Below are positions 24,737-32,640 of a stretch of 64,000 bases of DNA, piece after piece; the first letter of the stretch is position 1; each line of letters opens with the position of its first letter. The position numbers were made by a program, and so were the translations under genes. Origin of the DNA: a virus. Location: IMG/VR virus record IMGVR_UViG_3300042908_001045, positions 1 through 64,000 of that record. One strand, given 5' to 3'. Under the pieces are notes generated by a model. That model saw only the letters and a list, made by a program, of their open reading frames with translations. It ran no database searches and was not told the origin of the DNA.

Positions 24737-25328
24737 AGTAGATTGTTTTGGGACTGAATTAGTCGTTGATATTCTTATGGAAAAGAATCAAATGGCAATA
24801 TTAAATCTTTCTCCATTAGAAGATTATATCTGGGCAAAAATATTTTACGAATTTGGATGGAATGTGCCAGATCCATCCAATATAGCAAAGTCTTGTTTTG
24901 CTTTTTCAATGGATAAAAAAGAAAAAAGTCATGTACTCTTTTTGGAGTACAAAGAGAATTGCCTCAAACATGTTTACAATCAACTACAAAGCAAAATGAA
25001 ACTCTATCTAGAGGACAATCCAAATGAGTTTAGATGGGATTTGCCATACGTCAAAGGAACGTATGACTACCATTATTTTAGATTGCTAGAAACTCCAGTT
25101 AGCATGTATGTTGATGTAAATTACTACAGAGGCTGGGAAACTCAAATATGGTATGAGCTGTTAACCAAAAACAGTAATAAAACAAAAGAACAATTTTTCA
25201 AAGAGGAAAAAGAAAAACTAAAACAGTTTTTTTATAAACTTGCTTCAGACAGGCTAAATATTGACTTGTCTAAATACACATATATTGACAACACAAACAC
25301 TTTGGTATGGACATTATGTACGCAGTAA
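24729..25328 (+). CDS. Hypothetical protein, 199 aa
   Basis: Unrecognised aromatic-rich protein with a lysine-rich helical stretch (KEEKEKLKQFFYK, around residues 158-170). An AAAGGAGGTGGA ribosome site precedes the ATG. It is the fourth gene of the coupled operon, and its last 22 bases overlap the next gene. Confidence 0.66.
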   Translation: MFKVDCFGTELVVDILMEKNQMAILNLSPLEDYIWAKIFYEFGWNVPDPSNIAKSCFAFSMDKKEKSHVLFLEYKENCLKHVYNQLQSKMKLYLEDNPNEFRWDLPYVKGTYDYHYFRLLETPVSMYVDVNYYRGWETQIWYELLTKNSNKTKEQFFKEEKEKLKQFFYKLASDRLNIDLSKYTYIDNTNTLVWTLCTQ

Positions 25329-25861
25329 TTGATGAAAATAAACAGCTTAAAGAAGCTAGTCCTGGTATTACCAGAGATTTAGCTATGGTTGCTTTAGCTT
25401 TGGCAAAAGCAGGTAAACTCCCAAACGTTTCTTTTAAGAAGCAAAAAAATTTATATTTTATCGAGGCATCTGAAGCTTCGTGGGAAAAAGCAAACCGCAG
25501 GCTTAAACGATTTGATGATTTGACAATTTACTCAATTAAATACCCAGCTTACTTGCTGGGTTTTGCTTTAATTATGCAAAAATATGTTGAAATAACAGCT
25601 AATGGTGAGATAGTAAATGGCACGCTTAAATTAAATGAAATAGCTGCTAAAACACTACTAGAATTAATCAAAAACGAAGGCAACTCCAACTTACACACAG
25701 AGTATGGAGTATTTTCTATATTTCAAACAGCTTTTATTAGACAAGACATCTTGTATACGGAAAACAATAAAATTTGTATGCATGATGCAGTACTAAGCTA
25801 TTTTGTTTTAGCCAATGATAAAACATGGGACAATCTATTAGCAACAGGTGAAAATATATGA
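25307..25861 (+). CDS. Hypothetical protein, 184 aa, family A paralogue with extension
   Basis: The first 60 residues (ITRDLAMVALALAKAGKLPNVSF...FIEASEASWEKAN) parallel the 73-residue protein opening this operon; the following 120 residues are unique. An in-frame ATG at 25316 is an equally good start. It ends in an ATGA overlap with an interrupted small frame at 25858. Confidence 0.65.
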   Translation: MDIMYAVIDENKQLKEASPGITRDLAMVALALAKAGKLPNVSFKKQKNLYFIEASEASWEKANRRLKRFDDLTIYSIKYPAYLLGFALIMQKYVEITANGEIVNGTLKLNEIAAKTLLELIKNEGNSNLHTEYGVFSIFQTAFIRQDILYTENNKICMHDAVLSYFVLANDKTWDNLLATGENI

Positions 25862-26013
25862 CCGCACAAGAATACTACCAATTAGGACAAATAATCTCTA
25901 AACGTATAATTGGTAGAAATGGCTAGAAGTTAGCAGACAAGCAAGCAGCTGTTAGAGCCTTTGGGTCCAGTATCTTGTTAGATTTAAATTTGCTGTTGCC
26001 TATTCAGCAATAG
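25858..26013 (+). pseudogene. Short coupled frame interrupted by an amber codon
   Basis: ATG 25858 overlaps the previous stop (ATGA) and encodes 22 codons (MTAQEYYQLGQIISKR...), then TAG at 25924-25926. The same frame continues for 28 further codons (KLADKQAAVRAFGSS...) to TAG 26011. The start resembles a TPR or helical protein. It is most simply a decayed gene, though readthrough of the amber codon would give a 51-residue product. Confidence 0.4.
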
Positions 26014-26018
26014 GCAAC
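25995..26018. terminator. Perfect hairpin between the accessory operon and parA
   Basis: GTTGCCTATT (25995-26004), CAGC loop and AATAGGCAAC (26009-26018) are perfect arms between convergent units. There is no T-tract on either strand, so it may be a terminator, a protein-binding site or an mRNA stabiliser. Confidence 0.5.
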
Positions 26019-26050
26019 GTCTACTACCCAACCGGAGATTTTATACTAGC

Positions 26051-26956
26051 CTAAGTATTAAGTCTCCATAAAAGGGACGCAAAAGACGAAATTTCAGTCA
26101 CAGTCAAACTACCATTCATGTTCTGTTCAGCATATACTTGATTAGGCAATAATAAGTTATTCATTTCCAGAATTGGTTTTAGTTTAGTAGTGACCGTCTT
26201 TTCTATTTCTTTTATCCAAGTTTGAAATGCTCTGGCTTCTTTGCCTCTGATAATTCCATAGTTTTGCACTATAGTTCCTAAAAATTTCAACTTAAACCCT
26301 GGAAATGGATAAGCAGCTTCTTTTAGAATAGGATTTTTGCTTGCTTTCTTTGCCCAATCACACCATTTTGGTAATATTCTAGCTAAAGAATCTATGGCCA
26401 TTACTGAAAAGAAATCAGCAGTTGTAGGTACTAAGAAAAAATCACTAATCATTAATAAATTTTGATTGATTGCTCCTAAACTGGGACTCATATCAATTAA
26501 AATGTAGTCAGCATTAAATTTATTAGCTGTCTTTTCTAAAAGATCAGAAATCGCACCTGGTAAATTTTTTAGTGCATGAATTGAACCACTCAGTTCTTGT
26601 GCAATACCTAACGTTACTTCATATTCAGCAAAACCAACATGTCCAGGTAATAAAAACAGTCCTTCTTGTCCTTCTATGGGAATACAATCTACTGCTTGAA
26701 TAGCTCTTGGCTGAGATTCAAAAGCAGGAGCTAAGCCAGTTTTAATATTAGAAGAATTTTGATAAATGCTTTCTATTCTGGCTTCATCTTCTTCTGTTTC
26801 TTCTTTTAATGCCATGCCTGTAAGATTACACTGAGGATCAGCATCTACCAAAATTACTCTTTTCCCTTTTTCAGCAAGCATCCAACCTAAGTTGAATGTA
26901 GTAGTGGTTTTGCCCACACCACCTTTATGATTAAATAAGGCAATTTTTTGAACCAT
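26051..26956 (-). CDS. parA: ParA/Soj-type partition ATPase, 301 aa
   Basis: A deviant Walker A motif, KGGVGKTT (residues 11-18), is followed by VDADPQCN, then DYILIDMSPSLGAIN, as in ParA ATPases. There is no N-terminal helix-turn-helix, so it is the short (type Ib or Soj-like) form. Such proteins segregate low-copy replicons, which suggests a plasmid-like prophage state. No ParB or obvious centromere repeat array lies next to it. The promoter is upstream at 27013-27041 with palindromes downstream of it. The gene lies between two copies of a 36-bp direct repeat. Confidence 0.92.
   Translation of the reverse strand: MVQKIALFNHKGGVGKTTTTFNLGWMLAEKGKRVILVDADPQCNLTGMALKEETEEDEARIESIYQNSSNIKTGLAPAFESQPRAIQAVDCIPIEGQEGLFLLPGHVGFAEYEVTLGIAQELSGSIHALKNLPGAISDLLEKTANKFNADYILIDMSPSLGAINQNLLMISDFFLVPTTADFFSVMAIDSLARILPKWCDWAKKASKNPILKEAAYPFPGFKLKFLGTIVQNYGIIRGKEARAFQTWIKEIEKTVTTKLKPILEMNNLLLPNQVYAEQNMNGSLTVTEISSFASLLWRLNT
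26054..26089. repeat. Direct repeat, left copy (3' end of parA)
   Basis: Matches 27178-27213 with about three mismatches. The shared core includes TCTCCATAAAA and GGACGCAAAAG. Here it encodes the last residues of ParA (LLWRLNT). Confidence 0.75.
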
Positions 26957-26980
26957 TGTTACGCACCATTTTAATTTTAA

Positions 26981-27041
26981 TGATCAAACTTATTGATTAA
27001 TCATTTGTATGAATTATACCATATTTTCCCAGAAATGTTGA
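26981..27041 (-). promoter_or_regulatory. parA promoter with extended -10 and palindromes
   Basis: On the minus strand an extended -10 (TGG-TATAAT, 27013-27021) has a weak -35 (TCAACA, 27036-27041). Downstream of it, before the start codon, lie TGATTAATCA (26994-27003) and TGATCA (26981-26986), suitable for autorepression. Confidence 0.55.
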
Positions 27042-27177
27042 ATGTCGTTACGCAAGTTTGCATATTCAGTTATAGTAGTCCTATTAAGAGTGAAAATGTT
27101 AACATCTCATGATATTTGGATATAGATTCCGCAACTTTAGTAATTTTAGATTACGTAGTTTATTAAATTGGCACTTC
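27042..27177. other. Intergenic stretch upstream of parA
   Basis: AT-rich and without a convincing gene or hairpin. I see nothing definite between the parA promoter and the right direct repeat. Confidence 0.4.
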
Positions 27178-27213
27178 AGTATTAATTCTCCATAAAAAGG
27201 ACGCAAAAGCCAA
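27178..27213. repeat. Direct repeat, right copy (upstream of parA)
   Basis: A second copy of the sequence at 26054-26089. Read on the minus strand it still encodes FLWRINT-like residues, so it is a relic of a parA 3' end. Confidence 0.72.
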
Positions 27214-27322
27214 TTATCGCAAAGCTGTTAAATTAAAGCCAAATAGCCTAGTTAACCGTGCTGTTTTATTCAATTTACTCAAAAAACAAGGAAGAATTAA
27301 TGAAGTAAGCGGTTTAATTTGA
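27195..27322 (+). pseudogene. C-terminal fragment of a TPR protein
   Basis: The frame reads DAKANYRKAVKLKPNSLVNRA... and ends at TGA 27320-27322, a typical final TPR unit with its LKPNS turn. It has no start codon and merges upstream into the parA-end repeat, so a TPR gene was truncated here by rearrangement. Confidence 0.6.
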
Positions 27323-27343
27323 TTAATAACATAACTAGTGGGT

Positions 27344-27376
27344 AAAAGCATTTAACTGTATAATTAAATGCTTTTT
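27344..27376 (+). terminator. Intrinsic terminator
   Basis: AAAAGCATTTAA (27344-27355) and TTAAATGCTTTT (27364-27375) with a T-run. It separates the parA/TPR-remnant region from the replication genes. Confidence 0.75.
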
Positions 27377-27482
27377 ATCACGGAAGGTGGTAAAAAATTT
27401 CTAAAAAAAAATAACAAAACCAGATCTTTCCGCTACTGGCTCTGTTATGATAGATTTATTATTCATCATGGATCTATTATAA

Positions 27483-28694
27483 ATGAGTTTTGTTTTTCCG
27501 GGGAGAGTAATCGCATATTCTCCAGAGGTATCAAAAAAACTAGGGTCTGTCACCGCTGCCATCCTAGTAGGACAATTAGAGTTTTGGTTCAGCAAATATA
27601 AGACATTTTGGAAGTTCTTAGAACCAAACAACTCTGAGAATTATAGAGAAGGCGACTCTTGGACAGAAGAACTAGCGTTTTCCAAAGCAGAGTTCAAGAC
27701 TGCTTTTAACAAAGTAGGGATAAAGTACGCCTCCCAAAAAGAGTATGAAGATGCAGAGAATAAGTTCGTCAAGGACGGTAAAGAATATCTTTACTGTTCT
27801 TATACGAATAAGATGACGCATATTACCTGGTATGAGCGCAACGATGCCAAGGTAGAGAAATTTTGGATAGACACATTTTTTGTGGATAGAAGCACTCTTA
27901 AAGAACGTCCGTTTCCATCTAATGAACTACAAGATAAGAAAGGCACAAGACCGCTGACACCCGTACTTGGTATTAGACGAGATTTACCACAATCACAATC
28001 TTACTTTCCCGAAAGCAAGAAAGTTGATCTCGATTCATATACAGATATCAATGCAAAGAAAAAAAATAAATATGTCAAGAAAGATGTTGTGGACAAGACT
28101 CAGAATAAGTCTGAGGAGAAGCCAGAAGTCCAAGAAGTAAAAAGTCTTTCTTTAGTAAAAACTCAAGAAGATAAGAATGTTGAAAGATTATCCGTTGATC
28201 AATATAAACAAGTGCCGCCCGCGCCCGCGTCTTGTCAAGGCAAGGATGGTCTTGGATTAAGCAATGATTATTATACGCGTCCAACACATCATATAAAAAA
28301 GACATCTATGAGCATTGCAACAGATGCTTGGATGGCTGAAAGCAAGCAAAATGTTAAAGCTTCGTTTGCTGAATGGGTGTATAATGAGCGGCGAAAAAGC
28401 AATTCTAATACTAATTTGGTTGATATTGTTGCTGAGATTAAAAACAATGCCGACGGCGCTGCTATTTGGTGGAAACAGTATCTTAAATACCAAGAAGAAC
28501 AAGCCAAGCTAGAACAGCTGCAACAAGAGAAGTTAAAAGAGAAGGCATTGGCTGAAGCCAAAGAAAAGCAAGCGCAATGGGAGATAGAACAAGAAGCTGA
28601 ATCTTATGGCATGACTACTCAAGAGTACATTCTCTATAAGAACAGAAAAGCTAAAGAGGACTTAAAAGCTAAATTCAATGAGTGGGGTTCCTAA
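27483..28694 (+). CDS. Phage replication protein (initiator or helicase-loader type), 403 aa
   Basis: The N-terminal 150 residues follow the winged-helix pattern of phage replication proteins (GSVTAAILVGQLEFWF..., EELAFSKAEFKTAFNKVG, then a wing). A long Lys/Glu/Ser-rich linker follows. The C-terminal third contains a compact segment (around 280-325) and a charged coiled coil (about 320-395). Position directly before DnaB supports an origin-binding and helicase-loading role like lambda O or DnaD-type proteins. This is inference from layout more than from a diagnostic motif. Confidence 0.65.
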   Translation: MSFVFPGRVIAYSPEVSKKLGSVTAAILVGQLEFWFSKYKTFWKFLEPNNSENYREGDSWTEELAFSKAEFKTAFNKVGIKYASQKEYEDAENKFVKDGKEYLYCSYTNKMTHITWYERNDAKVEKFWIDTFFVDRSTLKERPFPSNELQDKKGTRPLTPVLGIRRDLPQSQSYFPESKKVDLDSYTDINAKKKNKYVKKDVVDKTQNKSEEKPEVQEVKSLSLVKTQEDKNVERLSVDQYKQVPPAPASCQGKDGLGLSNDYYTRPTHHIKKTSMSIATDAWMAESKQNVKASFAEWVYNERRKSNSNTNLVDIVAEIKNNADGAAIWWKQYLKYQEEQAKLEQLQQEKLKEKALAEAKEKQAQWEIEQEAESYGMTTQEYILYKNRKAKEDLKAKFNEWGS

Positions 28695-28699
28695 TTTTA

Positions 28700-28728
28700 T
28701 TGACAGTGTGTTTTTATTGTGTTAGATT
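28700..28728 (+). promoter_or_regulatory. Promoter of dnaB
   Basis: TTGACA (28700-28705), 17 bp, TAGATT (28723-28728). Confidence 0.7.
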
Positions 28729-28756
28729 GCTGGTGGTGTTTACTTAGTAGTGGTTC

Positions 28757-30061
28757 ATGGATATTACAATAATTGATTCTCCGGAGTCGGAGAGAGAGCT
28801 TCTAAGCTATGTGTTAGTGCATAGTAGTTTGGATATAGTTGAAAAATACGAGATACAGGAAGAAGATTTTTCTGTATTGGATTACAAAAAGCTATTTAAA
28901 GTATTTAAGGCTTTAAATAGTCAAGGCAAGCGCATTGACTTAATGGAAGTCACTAATTTTTTGACTACAAACTCTGTCAAGTTAGTGGCAGAGCCAAAAG
29001 CATTGATAGCATCTATCCTGGATAGTGCATATTACAATCCAGAGTCAGCAGCATCTATTATTAAAGACAAAACGCTCAGGAGGCGAATTATGTCAGCTGC
29101 TGAATTTGCAAAAAAGGAGTCTAACAACTTGCTTATTGAGCCACAGGACTTATTGGCATCTATGCAAGAGGAGTTACTAAAAGTCGAAAGGCAAGTTCAT
29201 GGGGACAGATATCAGCTGTTCTCTGCTAATAAGCTGGCTATGTCCGTTTTTGATTATCTTACTTCAGAACATCAGAAATTGCCTAATTTAGGCTGGTATT
29301 CACTTGATAATATACTAGAAGGCATTCGTCCATGTGTGTACCTTGTAGCTGGCGGTACAGGCATGGGGAAAACGTCTTTTATGTTAGCCATGGCAATGCA
29401 ATTAATGAAGCTGCATGGATTGCCTGCATTGTACTTTACTCCTGAGATGACACAGGAGCAGTTTGCAACAAGAGTTTTGTCAAACATCACTGGAATAAAT
29501 TCTAGTGATTTGTTGCAGATTGGCAGAAATGAGCAACATCACAAGTGGGATACAATGAGTCAGGGTATTGCTCAATTGGGAGAATTGCCATTGTATGTGA
29601 ACGATAATAGTTCACCGAGCATGGCAATCATTGAGTCAGATATCAGGAAAGTGATAGCTCAGCGTGGTGAGAAGATGGCTGTATTTGTGGATTATTTACA
29701 GCAATTGCCACCTGTATCTAAAGATGGTGATTCTGCATCTGAGCTAGGACGACGGATGCAACTACTTGATAATATTTCTAAGAAATATCAAGTACCGTTA
29801 TTCGTTGGTTGTCAGATTAATCGTAGTAACGCTACTACACAAGACAAACGTCCTGATTTGTTTAGTATTCGTGGTAGTGGAGAGATCGCGGAAAAGGCAG
29901 CTGTTATTCTAGGATTGTTTCGTTCTGCTTATTATAGTAAAGATCCAGGAGATTATAGCTTTGAAGTTTTAGTGTTAAAAAATCGATGGGGAAGGATGGG
30001 CGAGACTGCTTATCTTCAATGCGATCTCGGTACATCTACGTTCAAGGACACAACAGTATAA
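28757..30061 (+). CDS. dnaB: Replicative DNA helicase DnaB, 434 aa
   Basis: The N-terminal DnaB domain (residues 8-100, ERELLSYVLVHSSLDIVEKYEIQEEDF) leads into a RecA-like ATPase with Walker A GGTGMGKTS (199-207), FTPEMTQEQ and VFVDYLQQL, plus the DnaB-type LGRR...KKYQVP and GSGEIAEKAA motifs. It unwinds DNA ahead of the replicase and carries primase contacts. No intein interrupts it. It has its own promoter and overlaps the ASCH gene by one base. Confidence 0.95.
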   Translation: MDITIIDSPESERELLSYVLVHSSLDIVEKYEIQEEDFSVLDYKKLFKVFKALNSQGKRIDLMEVTNFLTTNSVKLVAEPKALIASILDSAYYNPESAASIIKDKTLRRRIMSAAEFAKKESNNLLIEPQDLLASMQEELLKVERQVHGDRYQLFSANKLAMSVFDYLTSEHQKLPNLGWYSLDNILEGIRPCVYLVAGGTGMGKTSFMLAMAMQLMKLHGLPALYFTPEMTQEQFATRVLSNITGINSSDLLQIGRNEQHHKWDTMSQGIAQLGELPLYVNDNSSPSMAIIESDIRKVIAQRGEKMAVFVDYLQQLPPVSKDGDSASELGRRMQLLDNISKKYQVPLFVGCQINRSNATTQDKRPDLFSIRGSGEIAEKAAVILGLFRSAYYSKDPGDYSFEVLVLKNRWGRMGETAYLQCDLGTSTFKDTTV

Positions 30062-30438
30062 TGCAACCTATTATGGTGGCTTTCACCCCAAGTTTTGTCA
30101 GAAAAATTTTACTACGGGAGAAGACGATAGAGCTACGCAAGTTTTCTCCAGTTTCAAACAAGTTAATTATTTTTGAAAAAAGACCAATGATGGCTATTGT
30201 AGCCAAATGCAAAATTAAACAAATAGTTTCTGGAAATGCGGATTATTGGTGTAATTATTCCAATAAACTTTGCATGTCTACAAAAGAAATTAAAGATTAC
30301 TTAGGAGAGTCTGATGGCTATGGTTGGTACTTGTCTGATATTCAAAGAACTAAACAAGTACCATTTAACATGTTGGGATTGTCTTGTATTCCAAGTAAAT
30401 TTATTTACACTCCTTATGACTGGTTTTACAACTTATAA
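30061..30438 (+). CDS. ASCH/PUA-like domain protein, 125 aa
   Basis: I take ATG 30061, which overlaps the dnaB stop, as the start; longer frames would run inside dnaB. The sequence FTPSFVRKILLREKTIELRKF...KLIIFEKRPMMAIVAKCKIKQIVSG is the ASCH pattern: a helix with EKTIELR, then the barrel strands. ASCH proteins bind RNA or modified nucleosides, and some hydrolyse N4-acetylcytidine. Coupling to dnaB suggests an early function. Catalytic residues cannot be assigned with confidence. Confidence 0.72.
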   Translation: MQPIMVAFTPSFVRKILLREKTIELRKFSPVSNKLIIFEKRPMMAIVAKCKIKQIVSGNADYWCNYSNKLCMSTKEIKDYLGESDGYGWYLSDIQRTKQVPFNMLGLSCIPSKFIYTPYDWFYNL

Positions 30439-30499
30439 GGAATTGCAAGTTTTTGTAACTTACTTTAGAATATTGTCAAGATATTTATTGAGTTAAGTT

Positions 30500-30751
30500 A
30501 TGACTAACATAGAATCAAGGAAAAAATCTCAAAAAAATTATTACCTAAGAATAAAGGCGGGATATAAAACTATCGCTTGTTCTCTTTGTGGAGCGCGATT
30601 AAAAGTAGATTCCCGCCATTCTCCAATATGCTGGGGCTGTTGGTATAAAACTGAAGAAGGAAGATTGTATCTGAAAGAAAAACAACAAAAAAGCAGAGCT
30701 AAGAAAAAGAAAATAATAGAAATACTGAAAAATTTAGAAAATAAATTCTAA
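30500..30751 (+). CDS. Small zinc-ribbon protein, 83 aa
   Basis: Two Cys pairs (CSLCGARL near residues 27-34 and CWGCW near 43-47) form a probable zinc ribbon, followed by a very basic C-terminal helix (EKQQKSRAKKKKIIEILKNLENKF). It probably binds nucleic acid. It lies between the dnaB/ASCH unit and the Erf gene. Confidence 0.65.
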   Translation: MTNIESRKKSQKNYYLRIKAGYKTIACSLCGARLKVDSRHSPICWGCWYKTEEGRLYLKEKQQKSRAKKKKIIEILKNLENKF

Positions 30752-30756
30752 ACCAC

Positions 30757-30785
30757 TTGACAAGATAGTTCTGATAAGTTATATT
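30757..30785 (+). promoter_or_regulatory. Promoter of the erf gene
   Basis: TTGACA (30757-30762), 17 bp, TATATT (30780-30785); AACCACTT precedes as in the promoter family. Confidence 0.8.
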
Positions 30786-30814
30786 TGTAGTATTGAACAA
30801 TACAGGACAATAGT

Positions 30815-31444
30815 ATGAAAAACGTAATTGCAGCTTTAACAAAAGCTAAACTTCAATTTAAACCACTTAAAAAGAGTGGGTTTAATAAATTCCTGAATTA
30901 TGAATATTCGACCTTGTCGGATGTTCACGCTGCTGTTGATGTAGGTTTAGCCCAAAATGGGCTTGCTTGTGTTTTTACGTTTGAAGATGAAAAATTGACT
31001 TTGACTCTTTGGCACGAGTCAGGAGAAAGTTTATCGTCGTCCACTACACTACTTGTCGAAAGGACCAAAGGCAGGGACGGCAAAGAACAATCCTACTGCC
31101 ACGCGTGGGGCAGTGTGATTACGTACACGAGAAGATATTTGTTAGAATCTCTTCTAGGCCTTTCGGCTGAGGAAGATGATGATGCGCAAGAATCAGTACT
31201 ATTAGACAAAAAAGAAACTATTAGTGCTAGTGTCAGTAGGTTATCAGATGAGCAAGTCAACAAATTGATGGATGTTGCTCGTCAAAGCAATCTATTGGAC
31301 TCTAATGGAGACATTGGGGATAAAGTAAAAATTGCCATAACGGCAAAAACTGGACTAAAGTCTAAAATTAAATCTTTTGGGGAAATTCCCCCGGAGAAAT
31401 ACGAGCTAATTATAGCTTGGCTGCCAACTGTTAAGTTAGAATAG
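30815..31444 (+). CDS. erf: Erf-family single-strand annealing recombinase, 209 aa
   Basis: The Erf core is clear: LNYEYSTLSDVHAAVDVGLAQNGLA, then a strand-rich middle, then WGSVITYTRRYLLESLLGLSAEEDDDA, the hallmark Tyr-Thr-Arg-Arg and acidic motif. These proteins anneal complementary strands in phage recombination and genome circularisation. The C-terminal 70 residues are a separate small domain. It has its own consensus promoter and a strong terminator, so it is an independent unit. Confidence 0.9.
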   Translation: MKNVIAALTKAKLQFKPLKKSGFNKFLNYEYSTLSDVHAAVDVGLAQNGLACVFTFEDEKLTLTLWHESGESLSSSTTLLVERTKGRDGKEQSYCHAWGSVITYTRRYLLESLLGLSAEEDDDAQESVLLDKKETISASVSRLSDEQVNKLMDVARQSNLLDSNGDIGDKVKIAITAKTGLKSKIKSFGEIPPEKYELIIAWLPTVKLE

Positions 31445-31459
31445 AAAATTAGATACTTT

Positions 31460-31495
31460 AAAATACCCCGCATCCAGTTAGGAGCGGGGTATTTT
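31460..31495. terminator. Bidirectional terminator between erf and dnaN
   Basis: AAAATACCCCGC (31460-31471) and GCGGGGTATTTT (31484-31495) are perfect 12-base arms between convergent genes. Confidence 0.88.
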
Positions 31496-31504
31496 ATTGA
31501 TTAG

Positions 31505-32608
31505 TTATTGTCTCAACTGAATAGGCATTAGTAATCTTAAATTATCTGGATCTCCCATTTTAGACAAGATAACCGGTGTTAGTTCTTGATTCATTTGAAG
31601 TCTCACCTCTTCTCCATTAAGAGATTTTAATGCTTCTAAGATGTATTTTGCATTAAAACAAATTACAATTGGGCTTCCGGAGAAATCACAATTTAATGTG
31701 TCAATAGCGCTGCCAACGCCTTGATTTTCAGTTGTTAATTCTACTTTTTGTTCATCTGGCACAAAAGTCATTTTCACAATATTATTTTTTGAGTCAGACA
31801 TAATATTAACCCGTTCCAGTGTTTCTATTAGCTGCTTTCTAGAAATACAACATTCTCTCTCAAATTGTCTTGGTATTAATTGAGAATAGTTTGGATAATT
31901 TCCCTGTAATGTTCTGAAGACAACAGTAGTGTTGTCTGATTGAATTTTGGCTATTGACTCTGAAAATGTTAACTGAAATACGCTATAAGGCTTTACAATT
32001 TTAATTATTTCATGTAAAACCTTTGCTGGAATAGTGCATGCGTTTATAGTTTCTTTGCTTTCGTAAGAAAATACTGATAGCCTGTGTCCATCGGTTGTGG
32101 CTAAGCACATTTTTTCGTTTTTATACTGAAAATTTACTCCAGTTAATACTTGTTTAGTTTCATCACTAGAAGCAGAGAAAAGAACGGATTTTAATCCTTC
32201 TAGCAACTTTTCAGCAGATAGCGATATTTCTTCACTTTCCTCTAAAGATGGAAAAGTTGCATACTCTGCTGAGGAAACACCATTAATTTTGAATTTACCA
32301 GTTTTGTGCTTAATGTTTAATGTTGTCTCGTCTGTGTTTACTTTAATCTCTAAATCACAGTTAGGTATTTTGTTGATGCTGTCTACTAACGCTCTAGCGG
32401 AAACACAGATAGAGCCTTCTTCTATTATTTCTGCTGCAATTTCTGTTTTAATCCATATAGATAAATCAGACCCTGTTATAATTAAATTGTCTTCCTTAGC
32501 TTCTACTAAGAAACAACCTAAGATAGGGTGGGTAGGACGAGCTGAAATTGCTCTAGCGACCTGATTTATTGCATTAGAAAAACTAGCTTGGTTTACGAAA
32601 AATTTCAT
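31505..32608 (-). CDS. dnaN: DNA polymerase III beta sliding clamp, 367 aa
   Basis: Full-length beta clamp: MKFFVNQASFSNAINQVARAISARPTHPIL start, three clamp domains, LATTDGHRLSVFSYE in the middle, and the conserved C-terminal LLMPIQLR that helps form the partner-binding pocket. It would tether a replicase to DNA. With no clamp loader or polymerase in the window, it presumably uses host partners. It is divergent from the terminase gene, only 32 bases away. Confidence 0.95.
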   Translation of the reverse strand: MKFFVNQASFSNAINQVARAISARPTHPILGCFLVEAKEDNLIITGSDLSIWIKTEIAAEIIEEGSICVSARALVDSINKIPNCDLEIKVNTDETTLNIKHKTGKFKINGVSSAEYATFPSLEESEEISLSAEKLLEGLKSVLFSASSDETKQVLTGVNFQYKNEKMCLATTDGHRLSVFSYESKETINACTIPAKVLHEIIKIVKPYSVFQLTFSESIAKIQSDNTTVVFRTLQGNYPNYSQLIPRQFERECCISRKQLIETLERVNIMSDSKNNIVKMTFVPDEQKVELTTENQGVGSAIDTLNCDFSGSPIVICFNAKYILEALKSLNGEEVRLQMNQELTPVILSKMGDPDNLRLLMPIQLRQ

Positions 32609-32640
32609 GATTAACTACTCTGTATTGCCAATTTAATTAT

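Noticed and set aside
27368-27601. 77-residue frame before the replication gene
   Set aside because: It overlaps the replication gene in another frame and starts inside a terminator hairpin.
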